A stretch of DNA of 64,000 nt from Bacteroides sp. M10 (GTDB lineage: Bacteria > Bacteroidota > Bacteroidia > Bacteroidales > Bacteroidaceae), in assembly GCF_014334015.1 (NCBI RefSeq), contig NZ_CP060488.1, positions 4,298,501 to 4,362,500 of the forward strand, in the 5' to 3' direction. A model generated the notes under the pieces. It saw only the letters and a list, made by a program, of their open reading frames with translations, was not told the origin of the DNA and ran no database searches. The position numbers and the translations under genes are program-made. Shown here one piece after another: positions 44,665 through 54,486 of the stretch; the stretch's first letter is position 1; each line of letters opens with the position of its first letter.

Positions 44665-46191
44665 TTAGCAAAGTGCTTTATTCAACATGTAATAAACTTC
44701 GTTCATGCGCAGTTCTTTCTTGAAGCAGCTGATCGTAGTATCCTTGTTGATATGTACCATTTCGATACCTGCGATTTCAGCATAATCTTCCCAATATTCT
44801 GCTGTCAGGTCGTAAGAGAAGCAAGAGTGGTGAGTTCCACCAGCCAGAATCCATGCACCTGCACCTACTTCAAGGTTTGGCATCGGAATCCAGAGAGCAG
44901 AAGCAACCGGCAACTTAGGCAGCGGTTTCGGCTCGATACATTCTACGTCGTTCACGATCAGACGGAAACGGTTACCCATATCTACAACAGTAGCAGTGCA
45001 GCCTGTACCTACTTTTGAAGTGAAGACCAGACGTGCAGTCTGACTCTTGCGGATACCTATACCGAGGAAGTGTACTTCCAGGCGAGGTTTGTTGGCTGCG
45101 ATAAGCGGACAGATTTCCAACATGTGTGACTGAAGGATAGAGCTGTTTGCACCATCGAAGTTCAGTGTGTAATCTTCCAGGAATGAACAGCCTTTAGGAA
45201 GACCCTGATTCATCACCCATACAGTACGGTAAAGAGCAGCCGATTTCCAGTCACCTTCAGCACCGAATCCATAACCTTCCGCCATCAGACGTTGTGAAGC
45301 AAGACCCGGGATTTGATCGAAACCATTGTACTCAATGTCGCCCAAATCGTCGAAGTTGGTAGTAAATCCTTTGGCACCTTTGGCTTTCAGGATAGCGCGC
45401 ATAGCCAGTTCAGCCTTGGCAGCATTCCATACTTTCTGGTAAGCTTCAGTTGATTTATCTTCCAGAGAAGCATCGTGATCGTATTCCTTGAAGTAAGTAG
45501 CTACCAATGCGTCTACCTCTTCATTTTTGATATCCTTATGATATTCCATCAATTCGCTTACCGGACAGTAATCTACGTGGTAACCCATACGTTGTTCAGC
45601 TTCCACTTTATCACCATCGGTTACGGCTACGTTGTTCATCTGGTCGCCGAAACGGATAATCAGCATATCCTGTGAATCTGCCCAACCGGCACAAACACGC
45701 ATCCAAACGGCAATCTTATGCAAAGTCTCTTCCTCTTTCCAGTAACCTACCACTACTTTACGACGGATACGCATACGGGTGCAGATATGTCCGAATTCGC
45801 GGTCACCGTGAGCAGACTGGTTCAGGTTCATGAAATCCATGTCCATTGTATCCCAGGGAATTTCCTTGTTGAATTGAGTATGCAGGTGCAACAAAGGCTT
45901 CTTCAACTGTTGCAAGCCGTGAATCCACATTTTAGCAGGAGAGAACGTATGCATCCAAGTGATAACACCGACACACTTTTCGTCATTATTGGCTGCTTTG
46001 AAAACAGCTTCCACTTCTTTAGAAGAATTAGCTGTTCCTTTGTATACCACCTTTACAGGAAGTTTACCGGATTCGTTCAATCCGTTAACCATTTCATTAG
46101 AGTGTGCGTCTACTGCGATTACTGCGTCACCTCCGTACAAAAGCTGTGCTCCTGTTACGAACCATACTTCATATTGATCAAATGCGTTCAT
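44665..46191 (-). CDS. araA: L-arabinose isomerase
   Basis: 508 residues, cytoplasmic, converts L-arabinose to L-ribulose. Motifs include the N-terminal YEVWFVTGAQLLYGGDAV, the metal-site segment AEGYGFGAEGDWKSAALYR and the C-terminal GGTHHSCFSYDL with the conserved His. Length is that of the family (about 500). It follows araD by 52 nt and precedes the kinase. All catalytic regions are intact. Confidence 0.98.
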   Translation of the reverse strand: MNAFDQYEVWFVTGAQLLYGGDAVIAVDAHSNEMVNGLNESGKLPVKVVYKGTANSSKEVEAVFKAANNDEKCVGVITWMHTFSPAKMWIHGLQQLKKPLLHLHTQFNKEIPWDTMDMDFMNLNQSAHGDREFGHICTRMRIRRKVVVGYWKEEETLHKIAVWMRVCAGWADSQDMLIIRFGDQMNNVAVTDGDKVEAEQRMGYHVDYCPVSELMEYHKDIKNEEVDALVATYFKEYDHDASLEDKSTEAYQKVWNAAKAELAMRAILKAKGAKGFTTNFDDLGDIEYNGFDQIPGLASQRLMAEGYGFGAEGDWKSAALYRTVWVMNQGLPKGCSFLEDYTLNFDGANSSILQSHMLEICPLIAANKPRLEVHFLGIGIRKSQTARLVFTSKVGTGCTATVVDMGNRFRLIVNDVECIEPKPLPKLPVASALWIPMPNLEVGAGAWILAGGTHHSCFSYDLTAEYWEDYAEIAGIEMVHINKDTTISCFKKELRMNEVYYMLNKALC

Positions 46192-46243
46192 AATGTTATT
46201 GCTTTAATTGTTATTGTTCTAATTTTTAATCTTTAATTTTTAA

Positions 46244-46930
46244 TTATTTCTGTCCGTAATAAGCATTCGGACCATGCTTGCGGCTGAAATGTTTCTCTAT
46301 CAGCAGCGGATTCATTGTTAAATTGGGATTCACCGCATAAGCGATACTTGCCATTTTAGCTACCTGTTCCATAACCACAGCATTGTGTACGGCATCGTAC
46401 GCGTCTTTTCCCCAAGAGAAAGGACCATGATTTTTTACCAATACTCCCGGTGTATGTACAGGGTTCAAGCCTTCAAAACGTTTCACTATCACATTACCGG
46501 TTTCCAGCTCGTAAGCACCTTTCACTTCCGCTTCTGTCATATCCGCTGTGCAGGGAATAGCATCATGGAAATAATCTGCATGAGTGGTTCCGATATTCGG
46601 AATGTCACATCCGGCTTGTGCCCAGGCTGTAGCATAGGTAGAGTGCGTATGTACCACTCCTCCGATCTCCGGAAATGCTTTGTAAAGCACTACATGAGTA
46701 GGGGTGTCTGAAGATGGCTTCAGCCGTCCTTCAACGACCTTGCCATCCAGATCCACTACTACCATATCTTCGGCTTTCATATCATCATAACTTACACCAC
46801 TGGGTTTGATTACTACCAATCCGCTTTCACGGTCGATGGCAGAAACATTTCCCCAGGTAAAGATGACTAATCCATGCTTTACCAATTCGAGATTGGCATG
46901 AAATACTTTTTCTTTTAGTTCTTCCAGCAT
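46244..46930 (-). CDS. araD: L-ribulose-5-phosphate 4-epimerase
   Basis: 228 residues of the class II aldolase/AraD fold. The zinc ligands are seen in [16 protein letters not shown] and the loop [15 protein letters not shown]; the N-terminal phosphate site is [21 protein letters not shown]. It converts L-ribulose 5-phosphate to D-xylulose 5-phosphate, which goes to transketolase. It starts 5 nt after the araR stop in the same operon. Confidence 0.97.
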   Translation of the reverse strand: MLEELKEKVFHANLELVKHGLVIFTWGNVSAIDRESGLVVIKPSGVSYDDMKAEDMVVVDLDGKVVEGRLKPSSDTPTHVVLYKAFPEIGGVVHTHSTYATAWAQAGCDIPNIGTTHADYFHDAIPCTADMTEAEVKGAYELETGNVIVKRFEGLNPVHTPGVLVKNHGPFSWGKDAYDAVHNAVVMEQVAKMASIAYAVNPNLTMNPLLIEKHFSRKHGPNAYYGQK

Positions 46931-46935
46931 AATGA

Positions 46936-47613
46936 TTATAATTTAAATTTCGGGTCCTTGCGGTAAGCCTTGCTATTGAACTTATACAAGGCAGCACCAC
47001 GTTTCGAACCCAGTTTGTCAATTTTATCAGTCTTTTCTATATAATCCATTTCGGCCACTCTTTTACGGAAGTTCCGTTTATCCATCGGTTCGTCGTAAAT
47101 AGCTTCATATAGACTTTGCAGTTGAGACAACGTAAAGAGTTTCGGAAGCAGATTGAATCCGATAGGTTCCACGGACGCTTTTTGCTTCATCAGTTCCCGT
47201 GCTTTTTCCACCATTTCAGGATGGTCGAAGATAAGTGGGGGAAGTTCGTTCATATTCACCCAGTAAGCGTTGTGCTTCTGAACAAGTTTCCGGTCGTATT
47301 CATTAATATTGATTAATGCATAGTAAGCTACGGAGATTACCCGTTCACCCGGATCACGTTCGACAGCTCCAAAAGCTCCTACCTGCTCCATATAAACGTT
47401 TTCCAGTCCGGTAAGCTCATGCAATACACGTTTGGCGGCATCGTCCACACTTTCATCTTTCTGCACGAATCCTCCCATCAGTGACCATTCACCCATTGCC
47501 GGCTCAAAGTTTCTCTTCAACAGGAGCAGGCTGATTTCCCCTTCGGAGAAACCAAAGATTATACAGTCGATGCCGACATAGAAAGTTGGATTGGTACTAT
47601 AATACTTATTCAT
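46936..47613 (-). CDS. araR: NUDIX-type transcriptional regulator of arabinose use (AraR)
   Basis: 225 residues: an N-terminal NUDIX domain (about 8-150) and a C-terminal winged helix-turn-helix (about 155-225; [20 protein letters not shown]). The NUDIX box is [20 protein letters not shown]: Arg62 and Glu66 remain but the two flanking catalytic glutamates are Val63 and Leu67, so hydrolase activity is unlikely. It should instead bind L-arabinose or a derivative as an effector. In B. thetaiotaomicron the homologue BT0354 is the described AraR repressor. It is autoregulated if the palindromes upstream of galM are its operators. Gap of 9 nt to the symporter gene. Confidence 0.92.
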   Translation of the reverse strand: MNKYYSTNPTFYVGIDCIIFGFSEGEISLLLLKRNFEPAMGEWSLMGGFVQKDESVDDAAKRVLHELTGLENVYMEQVGAFGAVERDPGERVISVAYYALININEYDRKLVQKHNAYWVNMNELPPLIFDHPEMVEKARELMKQKASVEPIGFNLLPKLFTLSQLQSLYEAIYDEPMDKRNFRKRVAEMDYIEKTDKIDKLGSKRGAALYKFNSKAYRKDPKFKL

Positions 47614-47622
47614 ATCAGGGTA

Positions 47623-49368
47623 TTACCAGAAGTATATATAAAATAATGCACAAAGAACTACTACACCGATAGAGGTGATAACATCCCACTTGTTCCAGCT
47701 TTGCTTGATGAGTGTCTTATAGTCATCAGTAAAGGTGATAGCTTCTATCTGCTTGGCAGTAGGTGCAGGAGTGAAGAATGAAACAACAACCATCAGTACG
47801 ATCAGGAATACGAGCAGCCATATTTCGAAGATCAGCCAGTTTGTCTGCCAGAACCAGGCAGTACATTCCCAGTACCATCCAGACATCACATCTTTACCTG
47901 TATTCGTGAGGATATTGGTCAGCAAACGTACCATACCGATGATAAAACCTACTATCATAGCTGTTTCACCTGCCTTAGGCGTAATCTTCTTGGAGAATAT
48001 ACCGAGGGCGAATACAGCCACCATCGCAGGAGCAAGCAATGACTGGATGCCTTGCAGATAATCATAAAGACTACCCAGACTCTGCATGATAGGTATCCAT
48101 ACAATACCCAGAATTACTACAACAATAGTAGCGATACGACCTACCAACACATAAGTTGCTTCGCTCTTGTCCTTGAACATCGGTTTGTAGAAGTCTTCAG
48201 TAAACAAGGTAGCGCAAGAGTTGAAGAATGCTGCCAATGAAGCCACCAATGCCGAAATAAAGCCAATGGTAACAATACCTTTTACACCGGCAGGCAATAC
48301 GAACTTAACCATTGAACCAAAAGCTGTATCAGGATTATCCAGTACGAAACCGCTTTCCGGACGTGCCGACAATGCAGCAGCTATCATACCCGGTATCAAG
48401 AACATGAACACAGGCAAAATCTTGAAATAACCGGCAGCGATAGTACCTCTACGTGCACGTCTCATAACCTCTTCGCTGGATTCACCTTTACGTTGTCCAA
48501 GCACACGTTGAACGATATGCTGGTCAGTACACCAGTACCAGAATCCGATAATGGATGCTCCGATAAATACCCAGAAACCTGGATAGTCATCATACATCGG
48601 GTCGCCTGTCTCAAAGTGGAACATGTGGTTTGTGCCGTGAGCAACTCCGTCTGTTCCTATATTAAGTGTCTTGGCATACTCTATCATGTGAGTCCAACCG
48701 TCGCTGATACTACCGGCTCCAAGTGCAGACAATCCTAAGAAAAGAACAAGGAACGAACCGATAATAAGTATCGGAGTCTGGATAGCAGACAATGTCATAA
48801 CTCCTTTCATACCACCCAGAACAGTGAAGATTCCCGTAAGAACGATCAGGCCGATAGCACCAAACCAGAATGGCAATCCGAGAAGACTTTCCATGAAGAT
48901 ACCTCCGGTAAATGCTGTTACGCTGACTTTGGTTAATACGTATGCTATGAGGGTAATGATAGACAACCATGAACCTGTAGCAGGAGTATATCTATATTTC
49001 AGGAAGTCGGGCATCGTGATGATTTTTCCTAACTTCACGTTCATCAGCTGATAGAACGGTACGAAAAGCCAACCTAAAATAAGGATCATCCATCCCTGCA
49101 TTTCCCAGTGTGCCATACCTACTCCGGATTTAGCTCCTGTACCGGCAAGTCCTACAAGGTGTTCCGAACCGATATTGGCAGCGAAGATAGCTGCACCGAT
49201 GATATACCAGGGTTCCCCTTTACCAAACAAATAATCTTCACTGTTAGCGCCTTGTTGCAAACGCTTGTCTTTCTGTATCGAACGCCATACCGCCCATGTG
49301 ACTGCTAAAATACCGACTACGATGATTACCCAGTCGATCCATATAAACTCGTGTGAATTCCAGTTCAT
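47623..49368 (-). CDS. sodium:solute symporter (SGLT type), predicted L-arabinose transporter
   Basis: 581 residues with about 14 membrane helices. SSS/SGLT signatures include ANIGSEHLVGLAGTGAKSG in the first helices, PDFLKYRYTPATGSWLS and the segment WYWCTDQHIVQRVLGQR. It brings arabinose from the periplasm into the cytoplasm with sodium. It lies between galM (31 nt) and araR (9 nt) in the operon, which is the basis for the substrate call. Confidence 0.94.
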   Translation of the reverse strand: MNWNSHEFIWIDWVIIVVGILAVTWAVWRSIQKDKRLQQGANSEDYLFGKGEPWYIIGAAIFAANIGSEHLVGLAGTGAKSGVGMAHWEMQGWMILILGWLFVPFYQLMNVKLGKIITMPDFLKYRYTPATGSWLSIITLIAYVLTKVSVTAFTGGIFMESLLGLPFWFGAIGLIVLTGIFTVLGGMKGVMTLSAIQTPILIIGSFLVLFLGLSALGAGSISDGWTHMIEYAKTLNIGTDGVAHGTNHMFHFETGDPMYDDYPGFWVFIGASIIGFWYWCTDQHIVQRVLGQRKGESSEEVMRRARRGTIAAGYFKILPVFMFLIPGMIAAALSARPESGFVLDNPDTAFGSMVKFVLPAGVKGIVTIGFISALVASLAAFFNSCATLFTEDFYKPMFKDKSEATYVLVGRIATIVVVILGIVWIPIMQSLGSLYDYLQGIQSLLAPAMVAVFALGIFSKKITPKAGETAMIVGFIIGMVRLLTNILTNTGKDVMSGWYWECTAWFWQTNWLIFEIWLLVFLIVLMVVVSFFTPAPTAKQIEAITFTDDYKTLIKQSWNKWDVITSIGVVVLCALFYIYFW

Positions 49369-49399
49369 CTTATTCTGCTTTTGTTTTTTTGATATTAAA

Positions 49400-50539
49400 T
49401 TATTTCTCTATACCGAATTTGAAAATACATTCACTGTTGTAAGTCTGTCCCGGTTCCAGAACTACAGACGGCCAGTCTGCCTTGTTAGGACTGTCAGGAT
49501 AGTGTTGTGTCTCCAGACAAACAGAAGCACGCTGGTTATAAACGATACCTTTTTTGCCGGTTACCGTTCCATCGAGGAAGTTACCGGTATAAACCTGTAT
49601 ACCCGGTTCGTTGGTATATACTTCCAGAGTAATGCCGCTTTCGGGTGAAGTGAGTTTGGCTGCCACTTGGGAAAGATCTCCCTTAGTGTTCAATACCCAG
49701 TTATGGTCATATCCATTTCCATTCTTTAATTGAACGAAATCATAGTTATTGATTTCCTTACCTACAGCTTTCGGAGTAGTAAAGTCCATCGGAGTGTCTT
49801 TAACCGGAACAATTTCGCCTGTAGTCATAAAGGTGCTGTCTACCGGAGTATAGTAGTCTGCATTCACATACATGATATGATCGGTTGAAATTTTAGACGG
49901 ATCACCGGAAAGATTGAAATAAGAGTGGTTGGTCATGTTGATGATCGTCTTTTTATCAGTAGTTGCGCTATATTTGATGTCGATAGCGTTGTTATCAGTC
50001 AGTTTGTAAGTCACTTTAGCTGTTACGTTGCCCGGGAAATTAGCATCTCCATCCGGTGAAATACGAGTCAGCTCCAGTGTTGTCGGATCAATAAGATTGG
50101 CTTCATAAACTTGGTACTGCCAGCCTTTCGGACCTCCGTGCAGGCAGTGTCCGTAATTGTTTTGTGGCAACTGGATCGTATCGCCATCCAATACAAAACG
50201 TCCCTGGTTGATACGGTTTGCATAGCGTCCGATAGAAGCGCCAAAGTCGCTCGGTACATTAATATAATCAGCAATGCTGTCAAAACCTAAAACTACATCC
50301 TGCATCTGACCGTTTTTGTCGGGTACCATGATAGACACGATGCGTCCTCCGAAGTTAGTGATGCATATTTCCATGCCTGCCTTATTCTTTAACGTGTAAA
50401 GAGCTGTTTGGGCATTATTCACTTCTGTTTGAAATTTTACCGGGTCAAGACCGGACAAAGTCAGCTCGGAAGCCGGCTTGTTATTGCACGCAGCCAGCAT
50501 CAGCGCGGCAATTCCTGCAAGTAGAAAATGTTTTTTCAT
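49400..50539 (-). CDS. galM: aldose 1-epimerase (mutarotase), lipoprotein
   Basis: 379 residues with lipobox LAAC (Cys18), so it acts in the periplasm or outer membrane. Family motifs: SIGRYANRINQGRF, HCLHGGPKGWQ, the catalytic His in MTNHSYFNLSG and the catalytic Glu in SVCLETQHYPDSPNK. It interconverts alpha and beta anomers of released sugars, here probably arabinose, before uptake. It is the first gene of the arabinose operon, just downstream of a promoter with overlapping palindromes. Confidence 0.95.
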   Translation of the reverse strand: MKKHFLLAGIAALMLAACNNKPASELTLSGLDPVKFQTEVNNAQTALYTLKNKAGMEICITNFGGRIVSIMVPDKNGQMQDVVLGFDSIADYINVPSDFGASIGRYANRINQGRFVLDGDTIQLPQNNYGHCLHGGPKGWQYQVYEANLIDPTTLELTRISPDGDANFPGNVTAKVTYKLTDNNAIDIKYSATTDKKTIINMTNHSYFNLSGDPSKISTDHIMYVNADYYTPVDSTFMTTGEIVPVKDTPMDFTTPKAVGKEINNYDFVQLKNGNGYDHNWVLNTKGDLSQVAAKLTSPESGITLEVYTNEPGIQVYTGNFLDGTVTGKKGIVYNQRASVCLETQHYPDSPNKADWPSVVLEPGQTYNSECIFKFGIEK

Positions 50540-50581
50540 GGTTTTATTTTTAATGTAAATGAGATGCTTATCTTATTTTGG

Positions 50582-50620
50582 GTGTAAAAGTAACACTTTA
50601 GTTTGGTGTATCAAATACAC
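50582..50620. promoter_or_regulatory. tandem palindromes over the arabinose promoter, candidate AraR operators
   Basis: GTGTATCAAATACAC (50606-50620) is a perfect palindrome with 6-bp arms covering the -33 box. GTGTAAAAGTAACAC (50582-50596) has the same outer arms GTGT/ACAC at the same spacing and covers the -7 box. Both are where a repressor would block RNA polymerase. Assignment to AraR is from the position in its operon. Confidence 0.55.
50585..50615 (-). promoter_or_regulatory. promoter of the arabinose operon
   Basis: Minus-strand TTTG at 50615-50612 and TACTTTTA at 50592-50585, 19 nt apart. The -7 box deviates from TAnnTTTG at its last base. Start near 50577, about 38 nt upstream of galM. 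Confidence 0.55.
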
Positions 50621-50647
50621 TCTTATATGTTATGCAGCATAAAAGAG

Positions 50648-50687
50648 AAAAAACTGCTTCCGGATATCAAGATTCCGGAAGCAGTTT
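50648..50687 (-). terminator. intrinsic terminator of the arabinan PUL operon
   Basis: Arms AAACTGCTTCCGGA (50651-50664) and TCCGGAAGCAGTTT (50674-50687) pair perfectly over 14 bp with a 9-nt loop; on the minus strand TTTTTT follows (50653-50648). It lies 23 nt after the GH43 stop and insulates the PUL from the arabinose operon. Confidence 0.85.
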
Positions 50688-50709
50688 CAATAAGCATATC
50701 AATGAGCGT

Positions 50710-52638
50710 TTATTGAACCTTCTTTCCCCAATAAGTCTTTTTATTTCCTTGTGCGGCGTAAACGATGGTATGAGTTCTGGGAGTAGCTTCCCAATCCACT
50801 TCTCTTTGTAGATAAAGCACTACTCCGGCACTAGTCGTAATCGTCTGTGAAGCCGCATCGAATGTCCACGATGCATCCTTCCAACTGCCGGAACTAATCT
50901 TATGCGTACCGGCATCAAAAGTCAGTGTTTCAGATGTTCTTTGAGTACCAGTGGAGGAAGTCAGAGACAGATGTTCCCAGTTACCGGCAATTTCTTCTTC
51001 CGTGATAGGCACTTGTGGCACGGCTCCATATCTCTCCGGCATCACCAAAGGCCAGCCGTTGGCATCCCAGCGGATACTGCGAACGTGTCCCATCATGATA
51101 GCGTTGGAGTATTCATTACCCCCGACATTCTCAGGGAAACGTCCCTGTGAAGTATAAAACCAGTTGCCCTCTCCATCCTCGAAAATACCGCAGTGGGAGA
51201 TACCTACCCATCCATAGCTATTGTTAAACTGATAAGGTGCTGTCAGTATCGGATAGAGTTCTCCGCTTCCCATAGCAGGGGTACCGTCCATATCAACATA
51301 CGGACCGTCGATGTTGACAGAGCGGCAGACGCGGGTGTTATATTCTACTGCTAGTGTACCATAAGCGAGGAACAGGTAATAATAACCATTGCGGTAAATT
51401 ACTTCCGGACCTTCCGAAGCTTGCCAACGGCTATCGCCGCGGGTAGCGATAATTTTACCATAACCGGAGTTGTTTTCACCCGTGATGTCCCACGGATTGC
51501 CTAGGGTGTGGAGCGGCATACCATCTTCGGGATTCAGTTGCAGGGCAGCAATGCCACTGTGCCATGAGCCGTAGATCATCCAGTGTTCTCCGTTCTCAGT
51601 AATAATATAGGTTGGGTCAATAGCATTGATCTTGAAATAACCGTTCCAGTCGCTGGTGCTTACGCGTCCATAGTCTGTTTTGCCTTTATCGCTGGCAGAG
51701 CAGACAACAAAACCCTTATCTTCCCAGATATTGCTTGCCGGGTCGGCTGTTTCCATCAGTCCGATGAAAGCACGTTCGGTCCATGAACCGTCGAAGTTTC
51801 CGTTATTATCCACTTCCGGTTTGCCCGTTTTGATATAGTTAGTAATCACGATGGAGTAGTACATACGGTATTTGCCAGTGGCAACTTTGCGGGCAACCGG
51901 TGCCCAATAACCATAAGAAGGGCTATCGATAGGCTCCAGTCCCATTTCTGCACGGTAGGCGTTCAGCTTCTCTTTAATCCAAGTAGGAGGGGTTTCGGTC
52001 ATGGTTGCTCCGAGGTATTCCCAGTTGACTAGGTCGCGTGAGCGCCGTGCATGGAAATGTCCGTTACCGGAGTGCGCATTTCCGTAAGAAGCATCTGTCT
52101 GATACATATAATAGTATCCGTCATCAGCTTTCATCACTGTGGGGTCGTGTACGTTTGCCAAATTCCATTTACTGCGTTGATTCCAAGCGGCTATGCCTAT
52201 GTAGTTGTCTTCATAGGCGGGTGCCACATAGTTTTTGAGCTGTTCGTCAAGGCTTTGGCTTTCTGTGGTTGCCGTGAGCACATCCGAGTAGGTATAACGG
52301 CTGTTACCATAGACGTAAGCGCGGATATAGTAAGAGGTATTGCCCGTCAAGCCGGAAATCGTAGCGCTGAAATTATCATCGGCATCCACTATATTATCTT
52401 TGATAGTTGGGTTCTGGGCATTGACACTGTAACAAAAGCCTTTCTTGACTACCTGATTGATATTGCCGGTGACCGATGAAGTGACAGTCAGCGAAGTGCC
52501 TGTGGCTGTAGTTACTTCGGGAGTAACTATGACTATATCACTGTTTCTATTGTATTCGATATTGTCCAGTCCATCGGAGCAAGCTGCAAAAGCAAAGACC
52601 GTCAGCAGGGATATTAAGAAAAATGTTAGTTTTTTCAT
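50710..52638 (-). CDS. GH43 arabinanase, surface lipoprotein
   Basis: 642 residues with lipobox FAAC (Cys20). A fibronectin-III-like domain (about 35-128) precedes the five-bladed GH43 propeller (about 150-530). Catalytic residues: base Asp165 in NVHDPTV, pKa modulator Asp341 in INAIDPTY and acid Glu409 in QASEGPEV. The C-terminal beta-domain (about 555-642) is typical of endo-arabinanases. Predicted to cut alpha-1,5-arabinan at the cell surface and supply oligosaccharides to SusCD. The B. thetaiotaomicron arabinan PUL has an equivalent endo-arabinanase gene at this place (BT0360). Exo-acting arabinofuranosidase activity cannot be excluded. Confidence 0.92.
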   Translation of the reverse strand: MKKLTFFLISLLTVFAFAACSDGLDNIEYNRNSDIVIVTPEVTTATGTSLTVTSSVTGNINQVVKKGFCYSVNAQNPTIKDNIVDADDNFSATISGLTGNTSYYIRAYVYGNSRYTYSDVLTATTESQSLDEQLKNYVAPAYEDNYIGIAAWNQRSKWNLANVHDPTVMKADDGYYYMYQTDASYGNAHSGNGHFHARRSRDLVNWEYLGATMTETPPTWIKEKLNAYRAEMGLEPIDSPSYGYWAPVARKVATGKYRMYYSIVITNYIKTGKPEVDNNGNFDGSWTERAFIGLMETADPASNIWEDKGFVVCSASDKGKTDYGRVSTSDWNGYFKINAIDPTYIITENGEHWMIYGSWHSGIAALQLNPEDGMPLHTLGNPWDITGENNSGYGKIIATRGDSRWQASEGPEVIYRNGYYYLFLAYGTLAVEYNTRVCRSVNIDGPYVDMDGTPAMGSGELYPILTAPYQFNNSYGWVGISHCGIFEDGEGNWFYTSQGRFPENVGGNEYSNAIMMGHVRSIRWDANGWPLVMPERYGAVPQVPITEEEIAGNWEHLSLTSSTGTQRTSETLTFDAGTHKISSGSWKDASWTFDAASQTITTSAGVVLYLQREVDWEATPRTHTIVYAAQGNKKTYWGKKVQ

Positions 52639-52672
52639 TTGATATGGATGATAAAGAAATTAATAGTTATTC

Positions 52673-54454
52673 TTATTCATTGAAGACAAGATGAGCCTTC
52701 TCGACAGATAATGTAAAACACAGGTCATTGGGATCTATGGTATTGATGCCCAAATAATACTGGGTAGAGGTTTTGCCTTTAGTACCCACCATCACTGCCT
52801 GGATGTCAGCGGTGCTATTGCCGCAATTAGTTACATAGACCGTGACTTTGGCTCCATTCATACCGGAAAGCCAAGTGTCCCAGTCGCCTTGTGTTCCGCC
52901 ATTAACGCAGGCGGCATATCCATTGCCTAATCCGAAGTTGTCGGCGCGAACAAATGCGTATTCGTCAGTAGTTATGCTTTTATGGAGAAATACAAGGAAG
53001 TTATTCCAGTTGGCAGCCAAATCACTATAGTTGGTGAAGGTGATATACTTTGTCTTGCCCACAGGTACGTTGAATATGTCGGAAGAGGCTCCGTGGAAGC
53101 CCGTTGAGTTGTCTTCGGCTCCTACCATGCTAGTTGTGTTTCTCACTTCAGAAGCTATAGACTTGGAGACGTTAACCTCTACCGTTGCGGTGATTCCTTC
53201 TTCAGCAGTAATGGTAACGATCTGCGAACCGGTCTTCACCGGAACGGCAGAGAAGATGAGTCTCGCGTTGTCAATGATTCTTGTACTTTGGTCGGTGTAA
53301 GTTGCTGTAACCACCATACCTGTCGGGTCGAAGGCCATCGTCCGGTTCGCCAAACTCTCGGTAGCTGCCGAGGTGTAATAATAGTATTGTGTGTGCGAGG
53401 GTGGGGTAGTCACCTCGATGGATGCAATCTGTTCCACTACTTCAAAGGTAGTATTAGCCATAATCGGTTTATCACAATTCTCACCCTTTAAGGTCTTGTT
53501 GTAGATGACCACAAGAGTTTTCACACCAGGTTGCTCCATATCAGGGATGGCAGAGATAGAGAGTTCGGCAGCCGGTACAGTTTTGGTCACTCCCTCTTCA
53601 AAGGTAACGATGGCCGATACATCGATCATGGCCTCTTCGAGCGGAGTACCTACGTTGACTTGATCAGGTACGTCCTGCAGTACCATCGATACCGGATTCT
53701 TGTCTAGAGCAGATGTAAGGCCACCTATAGGGACGATGTTGGTCTGCAAGAAATCGATGTAAGAACCTTCGGGAACTAAGAAGCAGCGGATATTGGTGTT
53801 GTTCGCATCTGCATTCAGATTTCCTTCCTTGTATGGTTGCTTGTAAATCTTGGTGGCTACACCGTTGGTCATCTTTATGGTAAAAGCATTTTCATTGGTA
53901 CGGTCAACGGTGAGTGTCACCTTGCCGCCCAAGCTCTGTACGTTAGGGGCTGCATTGCTGGCATCAGGAGATAGGAGCAATGTGCTTGTGGTGTACTTAA
54001 AATAGAGCTTGCCCCATTGCGAGTTGTAAGCTATAGAATCGCTTGTGGCATCAAAACGGATAGCTCCGTATTCAGTGTATCCTGTACCTCCACGATCCAC
54101 ATCGTTGGTGACTACAAGGGCATAGTTCTTGAAATACGTGTTATCGGTCGGGTTGATATGGAGATTGAACACCGCATTCCACTTCTCGCCATCAGGTACC
54201 ACATAATACTTGGAGAAAGTAGACCACCAACCGGAGGTGAAATCCGTATTTCCGATGGTGTACACATCTTCCTGCATGCCCTCAAGCACTTCATCTTCCG
54301 GTTGTTTCTTCGAATCTTCAATTTCCTGTATCTTATCGGAAATCCAGTCGGGGGCGTTTACGTCATAAAGTTTGCCATCCGTGCAGCCTGTCAGTGTCAG
54401 TAATCCAAAGGTTACGGAACAGCAAGCGTATGCTATCTTTTTTAGTAATCTCAT
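52673..54454 (-). CDS. PUL surface lipoprotein, probable glycan-binding protein (SusE/F-position)
   Basis: 593 residues with lipobox LTGC (Cys24). After a charged, probably helical stalk (ISDKIQEIEDSKKQPEDE) comes a region that reads like a lectin or laminin-like sandwich (TDFTSGWWSTFSKYYVVPDG onward, about 70-240), then two or more Ig-like domains (DVSAIVTFEEGVTKTVPAAE; VVTATYTDQSTRIIDN) and a C-terminal domain (about 440-593). No catalytic motif is seen. Its place between SusD and GH43 and its modular make-up suggest a surface glycan-binding protein for arabinan. Binding has not been shown from sequence. Confidence 0.75.
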   Translation of the reverse strand: MRLLKKIAYACCSVTFGLLTLTGCTDGKLYDVNAPDWISDKIQEIEDSKKQPEDEVLEGMQEDVYTIGNTDFTSGWWSTFSKYYVVPDGEKWNAVFNLHINPTDNTYFKNYALVVTNDVDRGGTGYTEYGAIRFDATSDSIAYNSQWGKLYFKYTTSTLLLSPDASNAAPNVQSLGGKVTLTVDRTNENAFTIKMTNGVATKIYKQPYKEGNLNADANNTNIRCFLVPEGSYIDFLQTNIVPIGGLTSALDKNPVSMVLQDVPDQVNVGTPLEEAMIDVSAIVTFEEGVTKTVPAAELSISAIPDMEQPGVKTLVVIYNKTLKGENCDKPIMANTTFEVVEQIASIEVTTPPSHTQYYYYTSAATESLANRTMAFDPTGMVVTATYTDQSTRIIDNARLIFSAVPVKTGSQIVTITAEEGITATVEVNVSKSIASEVRNTTSMVGAEDNSTGFHGASSDIFNVPVGKTKYITFTNYSDLAANWNNFLVFLHKSITTDEYAFVRADNFGLGNGYAACVNGGTQGDWDTWLSGMNGAKVTVYVTNCGNSTADIQAVMVGTKGKTSTQYYLGINTIDPNDLCFTLSVEKAHLVFNE

Positions 54455-54486
54455 TGTCTTAAATTTTAATAGGTCTCTAAGTTTAT

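Noticed and set aside
46936..47613. NUDIX hydrolase enzyme
   Set aside because: The NUDIX box lacks two of the catalytic glutamates and the protein has a C-terminal winged helix, so a regulator is the better call.
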